Notes: generated from the letters alone by a model not told the origin. A DNA stretch of 19,956 bases from Calditrichota bacterium (GCA_030641085.1 DAOWIC010000088.1:1-19956), one strand, 5' to 3'. Positions 1 to 7,034 are shown, counted from the stretch's first letter. Numbers and translations: made by a program.

Positions 1-654
1 TCCGAACTGTTCAGTGAACTGGACAACCTGTCGCATGAGGATATCGCCACGGCCGGATACACGAAAAAGGTGGTTCGGGGCGAGGTGCTTTTCCACGAAG
101 GTGACCCGGGCGTCGCCTTTTATGTGGTCGGTTCAGGCAAGGTAAAGATTTTCAAGTCATCGCCGGAGGGAAAAGAACAGATCCTGATGATTGCCATGCC
201 GGGTGACACTTTCGCCGAGGCGGCGTTGTTCGCCGGCGGCAAGTATCCCGCTTCGGCCGAGGCGCTTGAAGATTCGCAACTGCTGGTCTTTCAGCGCGAC
301 AAGTTTGTCGGCCTGCTGCAGCGCAACCCGAACCTGGCCATGAACCTGATCGGTCGCCTGTCGGCTTTGCTGCACAAATTGACCCGGCTGGTGGAAGAAC
401 TTTCGCTGACCGACATCACCACCCGCCTGGCCCATTACCTGGTTGAGAAGATCGAAGCCGATAAACTAACCGACGACCGGCCGGTGGTGAAGCTGGCAGA
501 AAAGAAATCGGTGCTCGCCTCGCAGTTGGGGACGATCCCCGAGACATTCTCGCGGTCGCTGGCGAAAATGTCACGCGAGAAGATCATCCGGGTTTCCGGG
601 GCTGATATCGAAATCCTTGACCTCGCCCGCCTGGGCGACCTGGCCGGGCGGTAA
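1..654 (+). CDS. Crp/Fnr-family transcriptional regulator (5' end cut by window edge)
   Basis: The reading frame is open from base 1, so the gene starts outside the window; 217 residues are visible and roughly 10-15 are probably missing. The first two thirds form a cyclic-nucleotide-binding-type beta roll (GEVLFHEGDPG, then PGDTFAEAALF), followed by a long dimerisation helix and a C-terminal winged helix (KKSVLASQLGTIPETFSRSLAKM), which is the recognition region of Crp/Fnr proteins. In E. coli CRP the cAMP phosphate is held by Arg and Ser just after the glutamate loop; here that position reads KYPASAEA, so cAMP is unlikely to be the ligand. No cysteine is visible, which argues against an Fnr-type iron-sulfur cluster unless cysteines lie in the missing N-terminus. 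Targets and signal are unknown. A terminator follows 26 bases after the stop. Confidence 0.9.
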   Translation, partial: SELFSELDNLSHEDIATAGYTKKVVRGEVLFHEGDPGVAFYVVGSGKVKIFKSSPEGKEQILMIAMPGDTFAEAALFAGGKYPASAEALEDSQLLVFQRDKFVGLLQRNPNLAMNLIGRLSALLHKLTRLVEELSLTDITTRLAHYLVEKIEADKLTDDRPVVKLAEKKSVLASQLGTIPETFSRSLAKMSREKIIRVSGADIEILDLARLGDLAGR

Positions 655-680
655 ACCGCGAACAAAGCGATATGCAAATC

Positions 681-716
681 AAACCGCCCCGTCGGCTACC
701 CGGCGGGACGGTTTTT
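681..716 (+). terminator. Intrinsic terminator after the Crp/Fnr gene
   Basis: A 15-position stem (681-695 with 700-714, one mismatch and one G-U pair) closes a 4-base loop, CTAC, and runs into five T residues at 712-716. It lies 26 bases after the stop codon of the regulator. Confidence 0.85.
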
Positions 717-757
717 AGTCGATTGCGTCTCTTGTTGTCAGCCGCGTTCAGAATAAA

Positions 758-770
758 CGGGGCTTGGCCC
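758..770 (-). terminator. Weak hairpin downstream of purine nucleoside phosphorylase
   Basis: Read on the minus strand, GGGGC-CAA-GCCCC forms a 5-bp stem with a 3-base loop, 4 bases after the stop of the phosphorylase gene, followed by GTTTATTC. The U tract is poor, so this is only a possible terminator. Confidence 0.35.
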
Positions 771-773
771 CCC

Positions 774-1604
774 TTACATCCGCTTAACACAGCCGGCGAT
801 AAGGTCGCGCAGTTTCGGTTCGGCCCGCGATGCGGTCCCGATTACATCCTCAAGTGAACAGGGGTGCATGCTGTCCGCCAGCCCCATATCGGTGCCAATC
901 GAAAAAGCGAGTATTTTGTTGTGCTGGTGGTGGGCGGTGATTACTTCCGGGACCGTTGACATGCCGACCGCGTCGGCGCCAAAGCCGCGCAGCATCCTGT
1001 ATTCTGCCGCTGTTTCGAGGCAGGGTCCGGTCAGCCCGACATAGATACCTTCCTGAATTCTCAATCCCTGTTCGAGGGCCACTTTTCTGGCCATATCGAC
1101 CAGGGCGCAGTTGTATACTTCGTACATATCCGGGAAACGGTTGCCCCAGTTACCATCGTTGGGACCGATCAGTGGGTTGCCGGGGAAGAAATTGATATGA
1201 TCCTTGATAACCATGATATCACCGGCGACGAAGTTCGGATTCATGCCGCCGGCGGCGTTGGAGACAATCAAAGTCTCCATCCCGAGCGCCTTCATTACTC
1301 GAACCGGAAAAGCGATCTGCTGGAAGGAATAGCCCTCGTAGTAGTGAAAGCGCCCCTGCATGCACACGACAGTCTTGCCGCCGAGATTGCCGAACAGCAG
1401 CCGCCCGGCGTGCGACTCAACCGTCGAGACCGGAAAGTGTGGTATCTTGTCATAGTCGACTGTTCCGATCATCTCGATTCCGTCAACCAGCGATCCCAGG
1501 CCGGTACCGAGGATAATACCGATTTTCGGTTCAAACGTAATCTGCCCTTTTATGAAATCAACCGCTTCGTTCAACTCTTTATGGAACTGTTCAACTGTTT
1601 GCAT
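774..1604 (-). CDS. punA: Purine nucleoside phosphorylase, trimeric (PNP/MTAP) type
   Basis: The 276-residue product has the usual length of the trimeric family, which splits purine (deoxy)nucleosides with phosphate into base and (deoxy)ribose-1-phosphate in the cytoplasm, for purine salvage. Visible motifs are LGTGLG (32-37), SHAG (64-67, phosphate site), QGRFHYYEGY (83-92), NAAGG (116-120), the glutamate of ETAAE (201) that contacts the base, and GMSTVPE (214-220). At the position equivalent to human Asn243 (ITNK) this protein has Asp239 (GTDM). That residue influences choice between 6-oxo and 6-amino purines, so specificity should not be assumed to be inosine/guanosine only. The ATG at 1604 has an AAGGGG-type ribosome binding site about 9 bases upstream. 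It follows divIVA but behind a strong terminator, so it probably has its own promoter. Confidence 0.93.
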   Translation of the reverse strand: MQTVEQFHKELNEAVDFIKGQITFEPKIGIILGTGLGSLVDGIEMIGTVDYDKIPHFPVSTVESHAGRLLFGNLGGKTVVCMQGRFHYYEGYSFQQIAFPVRVMKALGMETLIVSNAAGGMNPNFVAGDIMVIKDHINFFPGNPLIGPNDGNWGNRFPDMYEVYNCALVDMARKVALEQGLRIQEGIYVGLTGPCLETAAEYRMLRGFGADAVGMSTVPEVITAHHQHNKILAFSIGTDMGLADSMHPCSLEDVIGTASRAEPKLRDLIAGCVKRM

Positions 1605-1621
1605 CAGTCTAATCCCCTTCG

Positions 1622-1649
1622 ATTATAAGGTTGGTTTTAACTCCGACAA
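1622..1649 (-). promoter_or_regulatory. Possible promoter of the purine nucleoside phosphorylase gene
   Basis: On the minus strand TTGTCG (1644-1649) is followed after 16 bases by a perfect TATAAT (1622-1627). The predicted start would be close to the ribosome binding site, giving a very short leader. Support is from base pattern only. Confidence 0.4.
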
Positions 1650-1708
1650 GATATGCCGCCCGAATCATGCTGTCAGCAAGAAAGATATCGGTCGCGTTTG
1701 ATCGGACC

Positions 1709-1742
1709 AAAAAAACCGGCCCGGAATAACATCCCGGGCCGG
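1709..1742 (-). terminator. Strong intrinsic terminator of divIVA
   Basis: On the minus strand a perfect 9-bp GC stem (CCGGCCCGG at 1734-1742 with CCGGGCCGG at 1716-1724), with a 9-base loop, runs into seven T residues (A tract at 1709-1715 on the plus strand). It sits 28 bases beyond the divIVA stop. Confidence 0.9.
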
Positions 1743-1770
1743 CCGAAAACGCAGTTGGGAGGTACTGCTT

Positions 1771-2811
1771 CTAGCTCTTTTCCGCCTTGTCCATCTGTTC
1801 CTCGAAGGTGGCGACGACATCATCGAGAGCGTCGGCCAGTTGATCGGGGTCGATCGGTTCGGCGGGTTTTTTCTTGAGAACCGGCTCGTCGATATCAACA
1901 CTGTTGCGCTCGGTCATCGACGCTGCCGCCGCGACCGCTACCTTGTCGGTGTCGGTCGTCTTTTCAGTCTTGCCAGACTCGTTAGCCATGGCGATAAAAC
2001 CGTTGGGAACATCCTCGGCCCGGGCGGTGGTTTCCACGAACTCACCCGGTTTGGGAATCACTTCTGGCGGCGTACCGCCCTCATCTTTTGCGGCCTCTTT
2101 GGCCGCCTGCTGCAACTGGTAGCATTCGAGGGCCGCGGCCAGTTCCGGATCGATCGGTTTCTTCTCGGCGTCGGCCGGTGGGGTTTCTTCGGCCGGTGCT
2201 TCGGCCTCGGCTACCGGTACGATCTCCTCGGCGGCGTTCGCTTCCTCAGTATGGATCGCTTCTTCCTCGGTGCCTTCGTCGGCAATCGTTTCATGCGTGT
2301 CGCGCGTGACATCGGCCGAATCGGTCACCTCGATACTATCGTCGGTCAGGTTCTTCTTGACATCCGCTTCGGCGATGTCATCCACCAATTGCGAATGCTC
2401 GTTAATGATGGTGCGGATCTGGCCGATGAACGACCTTTTCGTCAACTCCAGCGATTCGAGCTGGGCCTTGATCGCGTCGAGGCGGGTGGCCTGCGATCCT
2501 ATCAGTGTCTCGGATTCCTCTTTAGCGCGGGAGAGAAGTTCGTCCGCCTCCTCCTTGGCGTCGGCGATCGTTTTATCGGCGTTGCGACGGGCGTCGATGG
2601 CTGCGCTTTTGATCGTGTCCTCAAACTGTCGCAGTCCGGCAAGCTGGGTTTTAAGCGAATCAACCTCCATCGACAGTTTCAGATTCTCCTGCCTGGTGTT
2701 TTCCATCGCCGCCGCGATCTGCTCCAGGAAGCTATCCACTTCTTCCTTATCGTAGCCGCGCATCTGAGAAGGAAACTCATAATTACGAATATCGTTGGGT
2801 GATAAATCCAT
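1771..2811 (-). CDS. divIVA: DivIVA-domain coiled-coil protein with acidic C-terminal half
   Basis: Residues 1-30 carry the DivIVA membrane-targeting signature (LSPNDIRNYEFPSQMRGYD followed by EEVDSFL), as in Gram-positive DivIVA/GpsB proteins that bind curved membrane at poles and septa and recruit partners. Residues about 28-150 are a heptad-rich coiled coil containing the typical A..EA..L pattern. Residues about 155-220 form a low-complexity acidic stretch rich in Glu, Asp, Ala and Thr. The remainder is Pro/Glu/Lys-rich and not recognisable. At 346 residues it is about twice the length of B. subtilis DivIVA (164), the extra length being the C-terminal tail. The ATG at 2811 is preceded by a GAGTGG motif. 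It lies downstream of yggS, in the same order as ylmE and divIVA in many Firmicutes and Actinobacteria. Role in division or polarity is inferred from the domain. Confidence 0.88.
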   Translation of the reverse strand: MDLSPNDIRNYEFPSQMRGYDKEEVDSFLEQIAAAMENTRQENLKLSMEVDSLKTQLAGLRQFEDTIKSAAIDARRNADKTIADAKEEADELLSRAKEESETLIGSQATRLDAIKAQLESLELTKRSFIGQIRTIINEHSQLVDDIAEADVKKNLTDDSIEVTDSADVTRDTHETIADEGTEEEAIHTEEANAAEEIVPVAEAEAPAEETPPADAEKKPIDPELAAALECYQLQQAAKEAAKDEGGTPPEVIPKPGEFVETTARAEDVPNGFIAMANESGKTEKTTDTDKVAVAAAASMTERNSVDIDEPVLKKKPAEPIDPDQLADALDDVVATFEEQMDKAEKS

Positions 2812-2997
2812 AAACCACTCGCTTACCTTAGGGTTTTTTCATTTCCATTTTTCGTCCGCCCCTATAGCTGTCAGGCCCCGGTATGAGTTGTTTCATTTAG
2901 AGACAGTACATTAGTATTATCGTAACTTTGGGCAGAAAAACTTAACGCCGCCAGCGGGGTTTTTTGCGATAATTGGTTGAAAATTGAACCGATTGCG

Positions 2998-3018
2998 AAA
3001 AAAGAGGCCGTCAGGCCC
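2998..3018 (-). terminator. Short intrinsic terminator of yggS
   Basis: On the minus strand GGGCC-TGAC-GGCCT (5 bp including one G-U) is followed by CTTTTTT. It begins 12 bases after the yggS stop codon. Confidence 0.65.
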
Positions 3019-3029
3019 AAAACGAAGGT

Positions 3030-3725
3030 CTACTGGCGGAGGCCGAAAATGGCGCTGCCGATGCGAATCATGGTCGAGCCTTCGGCGATAGCAAGCGGGA
3101 AATCGTCGGACATGCCCATTGAAAGCGTATCGAACTCGTCACCCACAATATCGCGGCCCTGTTTGAACAGTTCGCGACAGCGGCCGTAAGCCGCCCGGAT
3201 CGCCTCTTCGTCGTCGGTATGCGGCCCGACCGTCATCAGGCCGGTCAGGTTGATATTGGTCATACTGTTCACCTGCTCGACCAGCTTGAGGCACTCCTGG
3301 GGGGCAACGCCGAACTTCGCATCCTCGCCCGAGCAGTTGACTTCAAGGTAACACTCGATAGCGCGTTCGAGCTCTCCCGCACGACGGTTGATCTCTTCGG
3401 CCAGGTGAAGGGAGTCGACCGACTGGATGACGTTGAAAAGCTCTATCGCCTGCTTGACCTTGTTAGTCTGCAGGTGACCGATCATGTGGAAGCAGGCGAT
3501 CGGCCCCACCTCTATCAGTTTCGGTCCGGCTTCCTGAATGCGGCTCTCACCGATATTATGAATGCCGGCGGCGACGGTAGTCTTTATGATTGGGGCAGGA
3601 TGGGTTTTCGTGACGGCGACGAGTGTGATGTCATCGGTGTCGCGATCATACTCTTCGCAGGCGTCGGCGATACGCCCGTGAAGCTGCGTCAGATTTCTTG
3701 AGATGTTGTCTTTCATTCCCTGCAC
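3030..3725 (-). CDS. yggS: YggS/PLPBP-family pyridoxal-phosphate homeostasis protein
   Basis: This is a single-domain fold type III PLP protein with no known enzymatic activity; the family (E. coli YggS, B. subtilis YlmE, human PLPBP) buffers vitamin B6 and affects amino-acid and keto-acid balance. Visible landmarks are the PLP lysine in LVAVTKTHPAP (Lys40), GESRIQEA, HMIGHLQTNK, the EVNCSGEDAKFG segment, GLMTVGP, and the phosphate-binding C-terminus LSMGMSDDFPLAI plus IRIGSAIFG. The listed start is a GTG at 3725. An ATG at 3716 would put the PLP lysine at position 37, nearer to Lys36 of E. coli YggS, but its AGGGA motif abuts the start codon and neither start has a well-spaced ribosome site. 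It is followed leftward by divIVA, a recurrent neighbour of this family. Confidence 0.93.
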   Translation of the reverse strand: MQGMKDNISRNLTQLHGRIADACEEYDRDTDDITLVAVTKTHPAPIIKTTVAAGIHNIGESRIQEAGPKLIEVGPIACFHMIGHLQTNKVKQAIELFNVIQSVDSLHLAEEINRRAGELERAIECYLEVNCSGEDAKFGVAPQECLKLVEQVNSMTNINLTGLMTVGPHTDDEEAIRAAYGRCRELFKQGRDIVGDEFDTLSMGMSDDFPLAIAEGSTMIRIGSAIFGLRQ

Positions 3726-3809
3726 AGAATAAGAGAAACCGACCTGCGCAACGCAAGGAAAATCTTGTCAGGGTATACGTATGGTGAGTCTAATGTACCG
3801 CTTCCATCG

Positions 3810-4850
3810 TTAAGCGACGGCTATGGGCGTGGTGCCGCCACCGGGGAGCACAACGTCGGGTGATCCGACAAACAACGACTCCAGTCCGGCCAGGGCGTTA
3901 TCAACCCGGTCGAAGAATGACTCGATCGTGCCGAGGAGGTTATCCTTCGCGCTGTCCACCAGGCCGCCGGTGAAACCGAGTTCCTCGGCCGCCATGTCGA
4001 ACGACTGACCGGCGTTGGCGGTTAGAGTCTGCTCCGCCTGCGCCAGGTATTGATCGACCGTGCCAAAGAAGGCGGCCATCATCTCCGAACTGCCGGACTC
4101 GGCCAGGTTGCCGGCGCTGGTGAGATAGTCACTGAGGCTCTCCGGAATCGTCTCGGAGACCTCGCGTGTCTGTACGTTGAACTTATTGGCAAAGGAGAAG
4201 GAAAAGCTGTTATCCAGGCTATAGCGCAAGGCAAACTTGTTGACCGACCTCATGTAGTTATCCCGCTGGTTCACTTTGAGCGACCGGGCGACATCGGTTG
4301 ATTCCCGGTAGCCCGACTGCATCGCAAAATTGCGACTCTGGAAAGCGAACTGCGAGACCTGCTGGGCGCTGTAGCTGTTTTTCTCTTTGGTTTTTGACAC
4401 GGTGCTGTCGACGGCATTCGTTTCAATTACCTGCTGACCTTCAAAAGCCATGTCCGCGCTCAAGCCGAAACCGGCCGCGGCAAGCAGATCGACGCCGACA
4501 GTGTTGCCGTCCGACAATTGCTGCGCGGTTTGGCTGATCGCCGCCAGGTCAAACTGCAGATCGAGCGAATAATCCAATGTCGATTGCCGCTGGTAATAAT
4601 AGGTTCCGTCCGGGTTCAGGTTCGGGTTTTTGAAATTGGCTGTGTCCGAACGATTGGCGTTGCCGGTCGGTGACGAGGGCAGGTAGGCGTCCCGCGCCGG
4701 TTCTGCCGGTCGCTGCGTGGCAGCCTCCGGGGTCGGCTGCGTAGCCGCTGTCGAACCAGTCGGTCCGTTGAGACCGAGCGTATTGGCCATATCAAAATAG
4801 CGGGTGCGATACTGGTCGGTCAGGCTGTTTAAAATATCGGAAAGACCCAA
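3810..4850 (-). CDS. Uncharacterised protein, 346 residues, no family recognised
   Basis: I do not recognise this protein. There is no signal peptide and no membrane segment. Residues 1-25 look like an amphipathic helix. Residues about 28-85 are a Pro/Thr/Ala/Asn-rich linker that looks disordered. A folded core from about 90 to 240 has alternating hydrophobic and polar residues with many Ser, Gln, Asn and aromatics (SYSAQQVSQFAFQSRNFAMQ; YSLDNSFSFSFANKF), suggesting beta strands. The C-terminal third looks helical and ends in a short Gly/Pro/Thr tail (PGGGTTPIAVA). It contains no cysteine. The start is a TTG at 4850 with AAAGGA 8 bases upstream, a good ribosome site. The reading frame is long and its codon use matches the neighbours, so it is a real gene. 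The low-complexity linker and amide-rich core suggest a structural or surface-associated role, but that is a guess. Confidence 0.75.
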   Translation of the reverse strand: MGLSDILNSLTDQYRTRYFDMANTLGLNGPTGSTAATQPTPEAATQRPAEPARDAYLPSSPTGNANRSDTANFKNPNLNPDGTYYYQRQSTLDYSLDLQFDLAAISQTAQQLSDGNTVGVDLLAAAGFGLSADMAFEGQQVIETNAVDSTVSKTKEKNSYSAQQVSQFAFQSRNFAMQSGYRESTDVARSLKVNQRDNYMRSVNKFALRYSLDNSFSFSFANKFNVQTREVSETIPESLSDYLTSAGNLAESGSSEMMAAFFGTVDQYLAQAEQTLTANAGQSFDMAAEELGFTGGLVDSAKDNLLGTIESFFDRVDNALAGLESLFVGSPDVVLPGGGTTPIAVA

Positions 4851-4979
4851 AATGCCGTCCTTTTTCGTTTCTTATGCCATTATCGTATTGTATCGGCAGA
4901 CCGGAGCGTATCTTGACGGTCAGAAAGCGGGCCCGATACGCCCGAATCGTCATTCTCAGGCCGGGATCGCTGGTCTTTC

Positions 4980-5008
4980 TTGACATTGAAATCGAGATTA
5001 GTTACTTA
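4980..5008 (+). promoter_or_regulatory. Promoter of the ferritin-like gene
   Basis: A perfect TTGACA (4980-4985) is followed after 17 bases by TACTTA (5003-5008), a weak -10. The start codon at 5051 lies about 40 bases downstream of the expected transcription start. Confidence 0.5.
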
Positions 5009-5050
5009 TGGCAGGCAACATACGAACCAAATAAGCCAAAGGAAGTTATC

Positions 5051-5542
5051 ATGACACCCGTTCATCCTGATATCCTGGCCGCCTTAACCGCCGGCATCCA
5101 GTCCGAGATAGCCAGCTACGTATTCTACCGCGCTGCCGCCGGAAAAGAGATCGCCGCGGAACACAAGGAATTGCTCGAAAAACTGGCCTACGAGGAAAAA
5201 GACCATTTCCGTATTCTCGAGCGCCAATATGATTCGCTGGTCCGCAGCGAAAAATGGATCAGCACCGCGGACATCCTCAAGCAGGAGGGCCTGCCGGAGA
5301 TCAGCGAGGAGATGAGCCTCGAACATAAGGAACTGATCGAGCAGGTCCATCAGAGCGCCACCATGGAGCAGATCCTCGATCTGGCCTATAAACTCGAAGA
5401 GGATGCCGCCACGTTCTTTACTTCGGCGATGGACACAATCGAGTCCGGCGAGGGTCGGTTGATGTTTGAAAAGCTGGCCCGTTTCGAAGAGGGCCACATG
5501 GCGATTATCGCCGAACTTCGCAAGAGTATACTCGGAGGCTGA
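5051..5542 (+). CDS. Ferritin-like di-iron protein, rubrerythrin/erythrin type without rubredoxin domain
   Basis: The 163-residue product is a four-helix bundle with two halves, each carrying iron ligands: Glu19 (IQSEIASYVFY) and Glu49-x-x-His52 (YEEKDHF) in the first, Glu116/117 (KLEEDAATFF) and Glu146-x-x-His149 (FEEGHM) in the second. This is the rubrerythrin/ferritin-like pattern. The C-terminal rubredoxin domain of classical rubrerythrin (two CxxC pairs) is absent; the protein has no cysteine. Family members reduce peroxide or handle iron in the cytoplasm, often in anaerobes or microaerophiles; which applies here cannot be read from sequence. The ATG at 5051 is chosen because AAAGGAAG lies 6-7 bases upstream and homology begins there; the frame remains open upstream to 4874. 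It has its own promoter and terminator. Confidence 0.88.
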   Translation: MTPVHPDILAALTAGIQSEIASYVFYRAAAGKEIAAEHKELLEKLAYEEKDHFRILERQYDSLVRSEKWISTADILKQEGLPEISEEMSLEHKELIEQVHQSATMEQILDLAYKLEEDAATFFTSAMDTIESGEGRLMFEKLARFEEGHMAIIAELRKSILGG

Positions 5543-5568
5543 TCAGCCTTCTTCAGATAAAGCCGCAA

Positions 5569-5599
5569 GCCGGCGGAGTTTTCTTCGTCGGCCTTTTTT
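5569..5599 (+). terminator. Strong intrinsic terminator of the ferritin-like gene
   Basis: GCCGGCGGAG (5569-5578) pairs over all 10 positions, two of them G-U, with CTTCGTCGGC (5583-5592) across a TTTT loop, and is followed by C and six T residues (5594-5599). Confidence 0.85.
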
Positions 5600-5642
5600 C
5601 TGCGCCGGTGCCGCCCCAAAACACCCCCCGGCCAACTTTTTA

Positions 5643-5671
5643 TTGTTTTGCCCCGCCAATACCGGTATAAA
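5643..5671 (+). promoter_or_regulatory. Promoter of alanine racemase, placed for a leaderless mRNA
   Basis: TTGTTT (5643-5648) and TATAAA (5666-5671) are separated by 17 bases. The expected start is about 5678-5679, which is the A of the alr ATG. No ribosome binding site precedes that ATG. Confidence 0.55.
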
Positions 5672-5678
5672 TAGCGTG

Positions 5679-6830
5679 ATGGCGAAAAAAGACCTGCTTA
5701 ACTGGATCGAACTGTCGCGCGGGGCGATTGACAAGAATATCAACTCGCTGGCCCGACTCGCTCCCGGACGTATCATGGCGGTTTGCGTCAAGGCGAACGC
5801 CTACGGCCACGGCCTGACCGAGGTTGTCGGCCTGCTGCGCAAGAACAGCCATGTCAGCTACCTGACCGTGCACTCGCTGGACGAGGCGATCCGATGCCGC
5901 GATGCCGGGTGGACGCGCAAGATCATGCTGCTCGGACCGATAGCTCTGGACATGACCGAGGCGGTGCTGCGCTACGACCTCGAACCGGTTATCTTCAACA
6001 GGGATTTCCTGATCCGCCTGGGACGCATCGCCAAAAAGCATGATCGACAGGTGTGTACCCATCTCAAACTCGAAACCGGCACGCACCGTCTGGGTGTGAC
6101 GGAAAAAGACCTGCCCGCCTTCGCCAAAATCTATCACCAGTATCCGTCGGTCATCCCGTACGGCGCCAGCACGCATTTCGCCAATATCGAAGACACCACC
6201 AGCCATGATTACGCCGAATACCAACTGGCCAATTTCGAGCGGATGCTCCGACAACTGGCAAAGTTGAAGATAAAGCCGACCGTGCGGCACACGGCCTCCT
6301 CGGCCGCCACGATCCTCTTTAGGAAGACCCACTTTGAAATGGTTCGTCCCGGTATCGCGGTCTATGGGCTGTGGCCGTCGAAGGAGACCTATCTTTCCTA
6401 CCGCCTGCTGGGGGGCGAGAACGATCTGTTTGAGCCGGTTCTCGGCTGGAAAACGCGCGTCTCCCAGATAAAACAGCTCCCGGCCGATTCCTATGTCGGC
6501 TACGGGCGGACCTACCGGACCACGTCCCCGGCCCGCATCGCGGTGCTGCCGATCGGGTACTACGATGGCTATGATCGAGCTTTGTCCAATCAGGGTCATG
6601 TCCTGATTCGCGGTCGCCGAGCGCCGATCCGAGGCAGGATCTGCATGAATATCACCATGGCCGACATCACCGATATCAAGCAGGTCAGGTTTGAGGAAGA
6701 GGTCACCATCATCGGCAGCGGCGGCTCGGAGACGATCACGGCCGACACGCTGGCCGACTGGGCGAGAACCATCAACTACGAAATCCTGGCTCGAATTTCA
6801 CCGGAGATGCCCAGAACAATCGTAAAATAG
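5679..6830 (+). CDS. alr: Alanine racemase
   Basis: This PLP enzyme interconverts L- and D-alanine in the cytoplasm, supplying D-Ala for peptidoglycan. The 383-residue length is typical. The PLP lysine is Lys38 in VCVKANAYGHG. THLKLETGTHRLGV (127-140) matches the substrate-binding Arg segment. VRPGIAVYG (222-230) carries the Arg that contacts the PLP ring nitrogen. The second catalytic base is Tyr275 in YVGYGRTY, contributed from the C-terminal beta domain. The usual CMD near the end reads ICMN (321-324), an Asp-to-Asn change seen in part of the family. The start at 5679 (MAKKDLLNWIEL) is chosen from homology: the frame stays open back into the ferritin-like gene, but that extension has no family match. 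No Shine-Dalgarno is visible and a -10 box sits 7 bases upstream, so the message may be leaderless. A GTG lies immediately before the ATG in frame. Confidence 0.94.
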   Translation: MAKKDLLNWIELSRGAIDKNINSLARLAPGRIMAVCVKANAYGHGLTEVVGLLRKNSHVSYLTVHSLDEAIRCRDAGWTRKIMLLGPIALDMTEAVLRYDLEPVIFNRDFLIRLGRIAKKHDRQVCTHLKLETGTHRLGVTEKDLPAFAKIYHQYPSVIPYGASTHFANIEDTTSHDYAEYQLANFERMLRQLAKLKIKPTVRHTASSAATILFRKTHFEMVRPGIAVYGLWPSKETYLSYRLLGGENDLFEPVLGWKTRVSQIKQLPADSYVGYGRTYRTTSPARIAVLPIGYYDGYDRALSNQGHVLIRGRRAPIRGRICMNITMADITDIKQVRFEEEVTIIGSGGSETITADTLADWARTINYEILARISPEMPRTIVK

Positions 6831-6924
6831 GCCAGAGTCGTCCTTCTTGAACGGTCGTGCTCCCAAGCCGACGGAACCCTAAGTGTAGCCGCTGGTTGTG
6901 GTTAGCATGGCGGGATTATTTTTC

Positions 6925-6953
6925 TTGACAGACTGCGCTGCGTGGGATATAAT
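6925..6953 (+). promoter_or_regulatory. Consensus sigma-70 promoter of rex
   Basis: TTGACA (6925-6930) and TATAAT (6948-6953) are both perfect and 17 bases apart. The expected start is about 6960, inside the Rex operator. Confidence 0.9.
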
Positions 6954-6955
6954 TC

Positions 6956-6973
6956 TTGTGAAGCATTTCACAT
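6956..6973 (+). promoter_or_regulatory. Rex operator overlapping the transcription start (autoregulation)
   Basis: TTGTGAAGCATTTCACAT matches the known Rex operator TTGTGAA-N4-TTCACAA at every fixed position except the last base. It begins 2 bases after the -10 box, so bound Rex would block initiation. Rex binds when NAD+ is high and leaves when NADH rises. The rex gene itself starts at 7046. Confidence 0.88.
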
Positions 6974-7034
6974 GAGCGGTCGGCCTAGCCGCTCGTGTTC
7001 ACCGCCTGCTGATCGGCAAGAGGAAAGTCCGGGG
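6974..7034 (+). other. Segment resembling the 5' domain of RNase P RNA in the rex leader
   Basis: GAGGAAAGTCCGGGG (7020-7034) matches 14 of 15 bases of the universal bacterial RNase P RNA CR-I motif GAGGAAAGUCCGGGC. Upstream, GCCG (6988-6991) can pair with CGGC (7014-7017), placed like helix P3 just before CR-I. The distance from the predicted transcription start (about 6960) to CR-I is about 60 bases, as in E. coli M1 RNA. No remaining RNase P RNA parts follow; rex starts at 7046. An alternative fold is a 7-bp hairpin, 6974-6980 with 6988-6994. It may be a truncated rnpB copy or chance. Confidence 0.45.

Noticed and set aside
1840..2802. 320-residue open frame opposite divIVA
   Set aside because: Antisense shadow of the repetitive Glu/Ala-rich DivIVA codons; no motif, no ribosome site, biased composition.
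2943..2966. GC-rich stretch followed by six T residues on the plus strand
   Set aside because: The stem is short with a mismatch and a tiny loop, and no plus-strand gene precedes it.
5640..6599. 319-residue open frame opposite alanine racemase
   Set aside because: Shadow of a well-supported gene; GC-rich codon bias opens the opposite strand and no domain is seen.
6889..6920. Possible terminator after alr (CCGCTG with TGGCGG, then T-rich)
   Set aside because: Two of six pairs are G-U and the T tract is interrupted; too weak to list.
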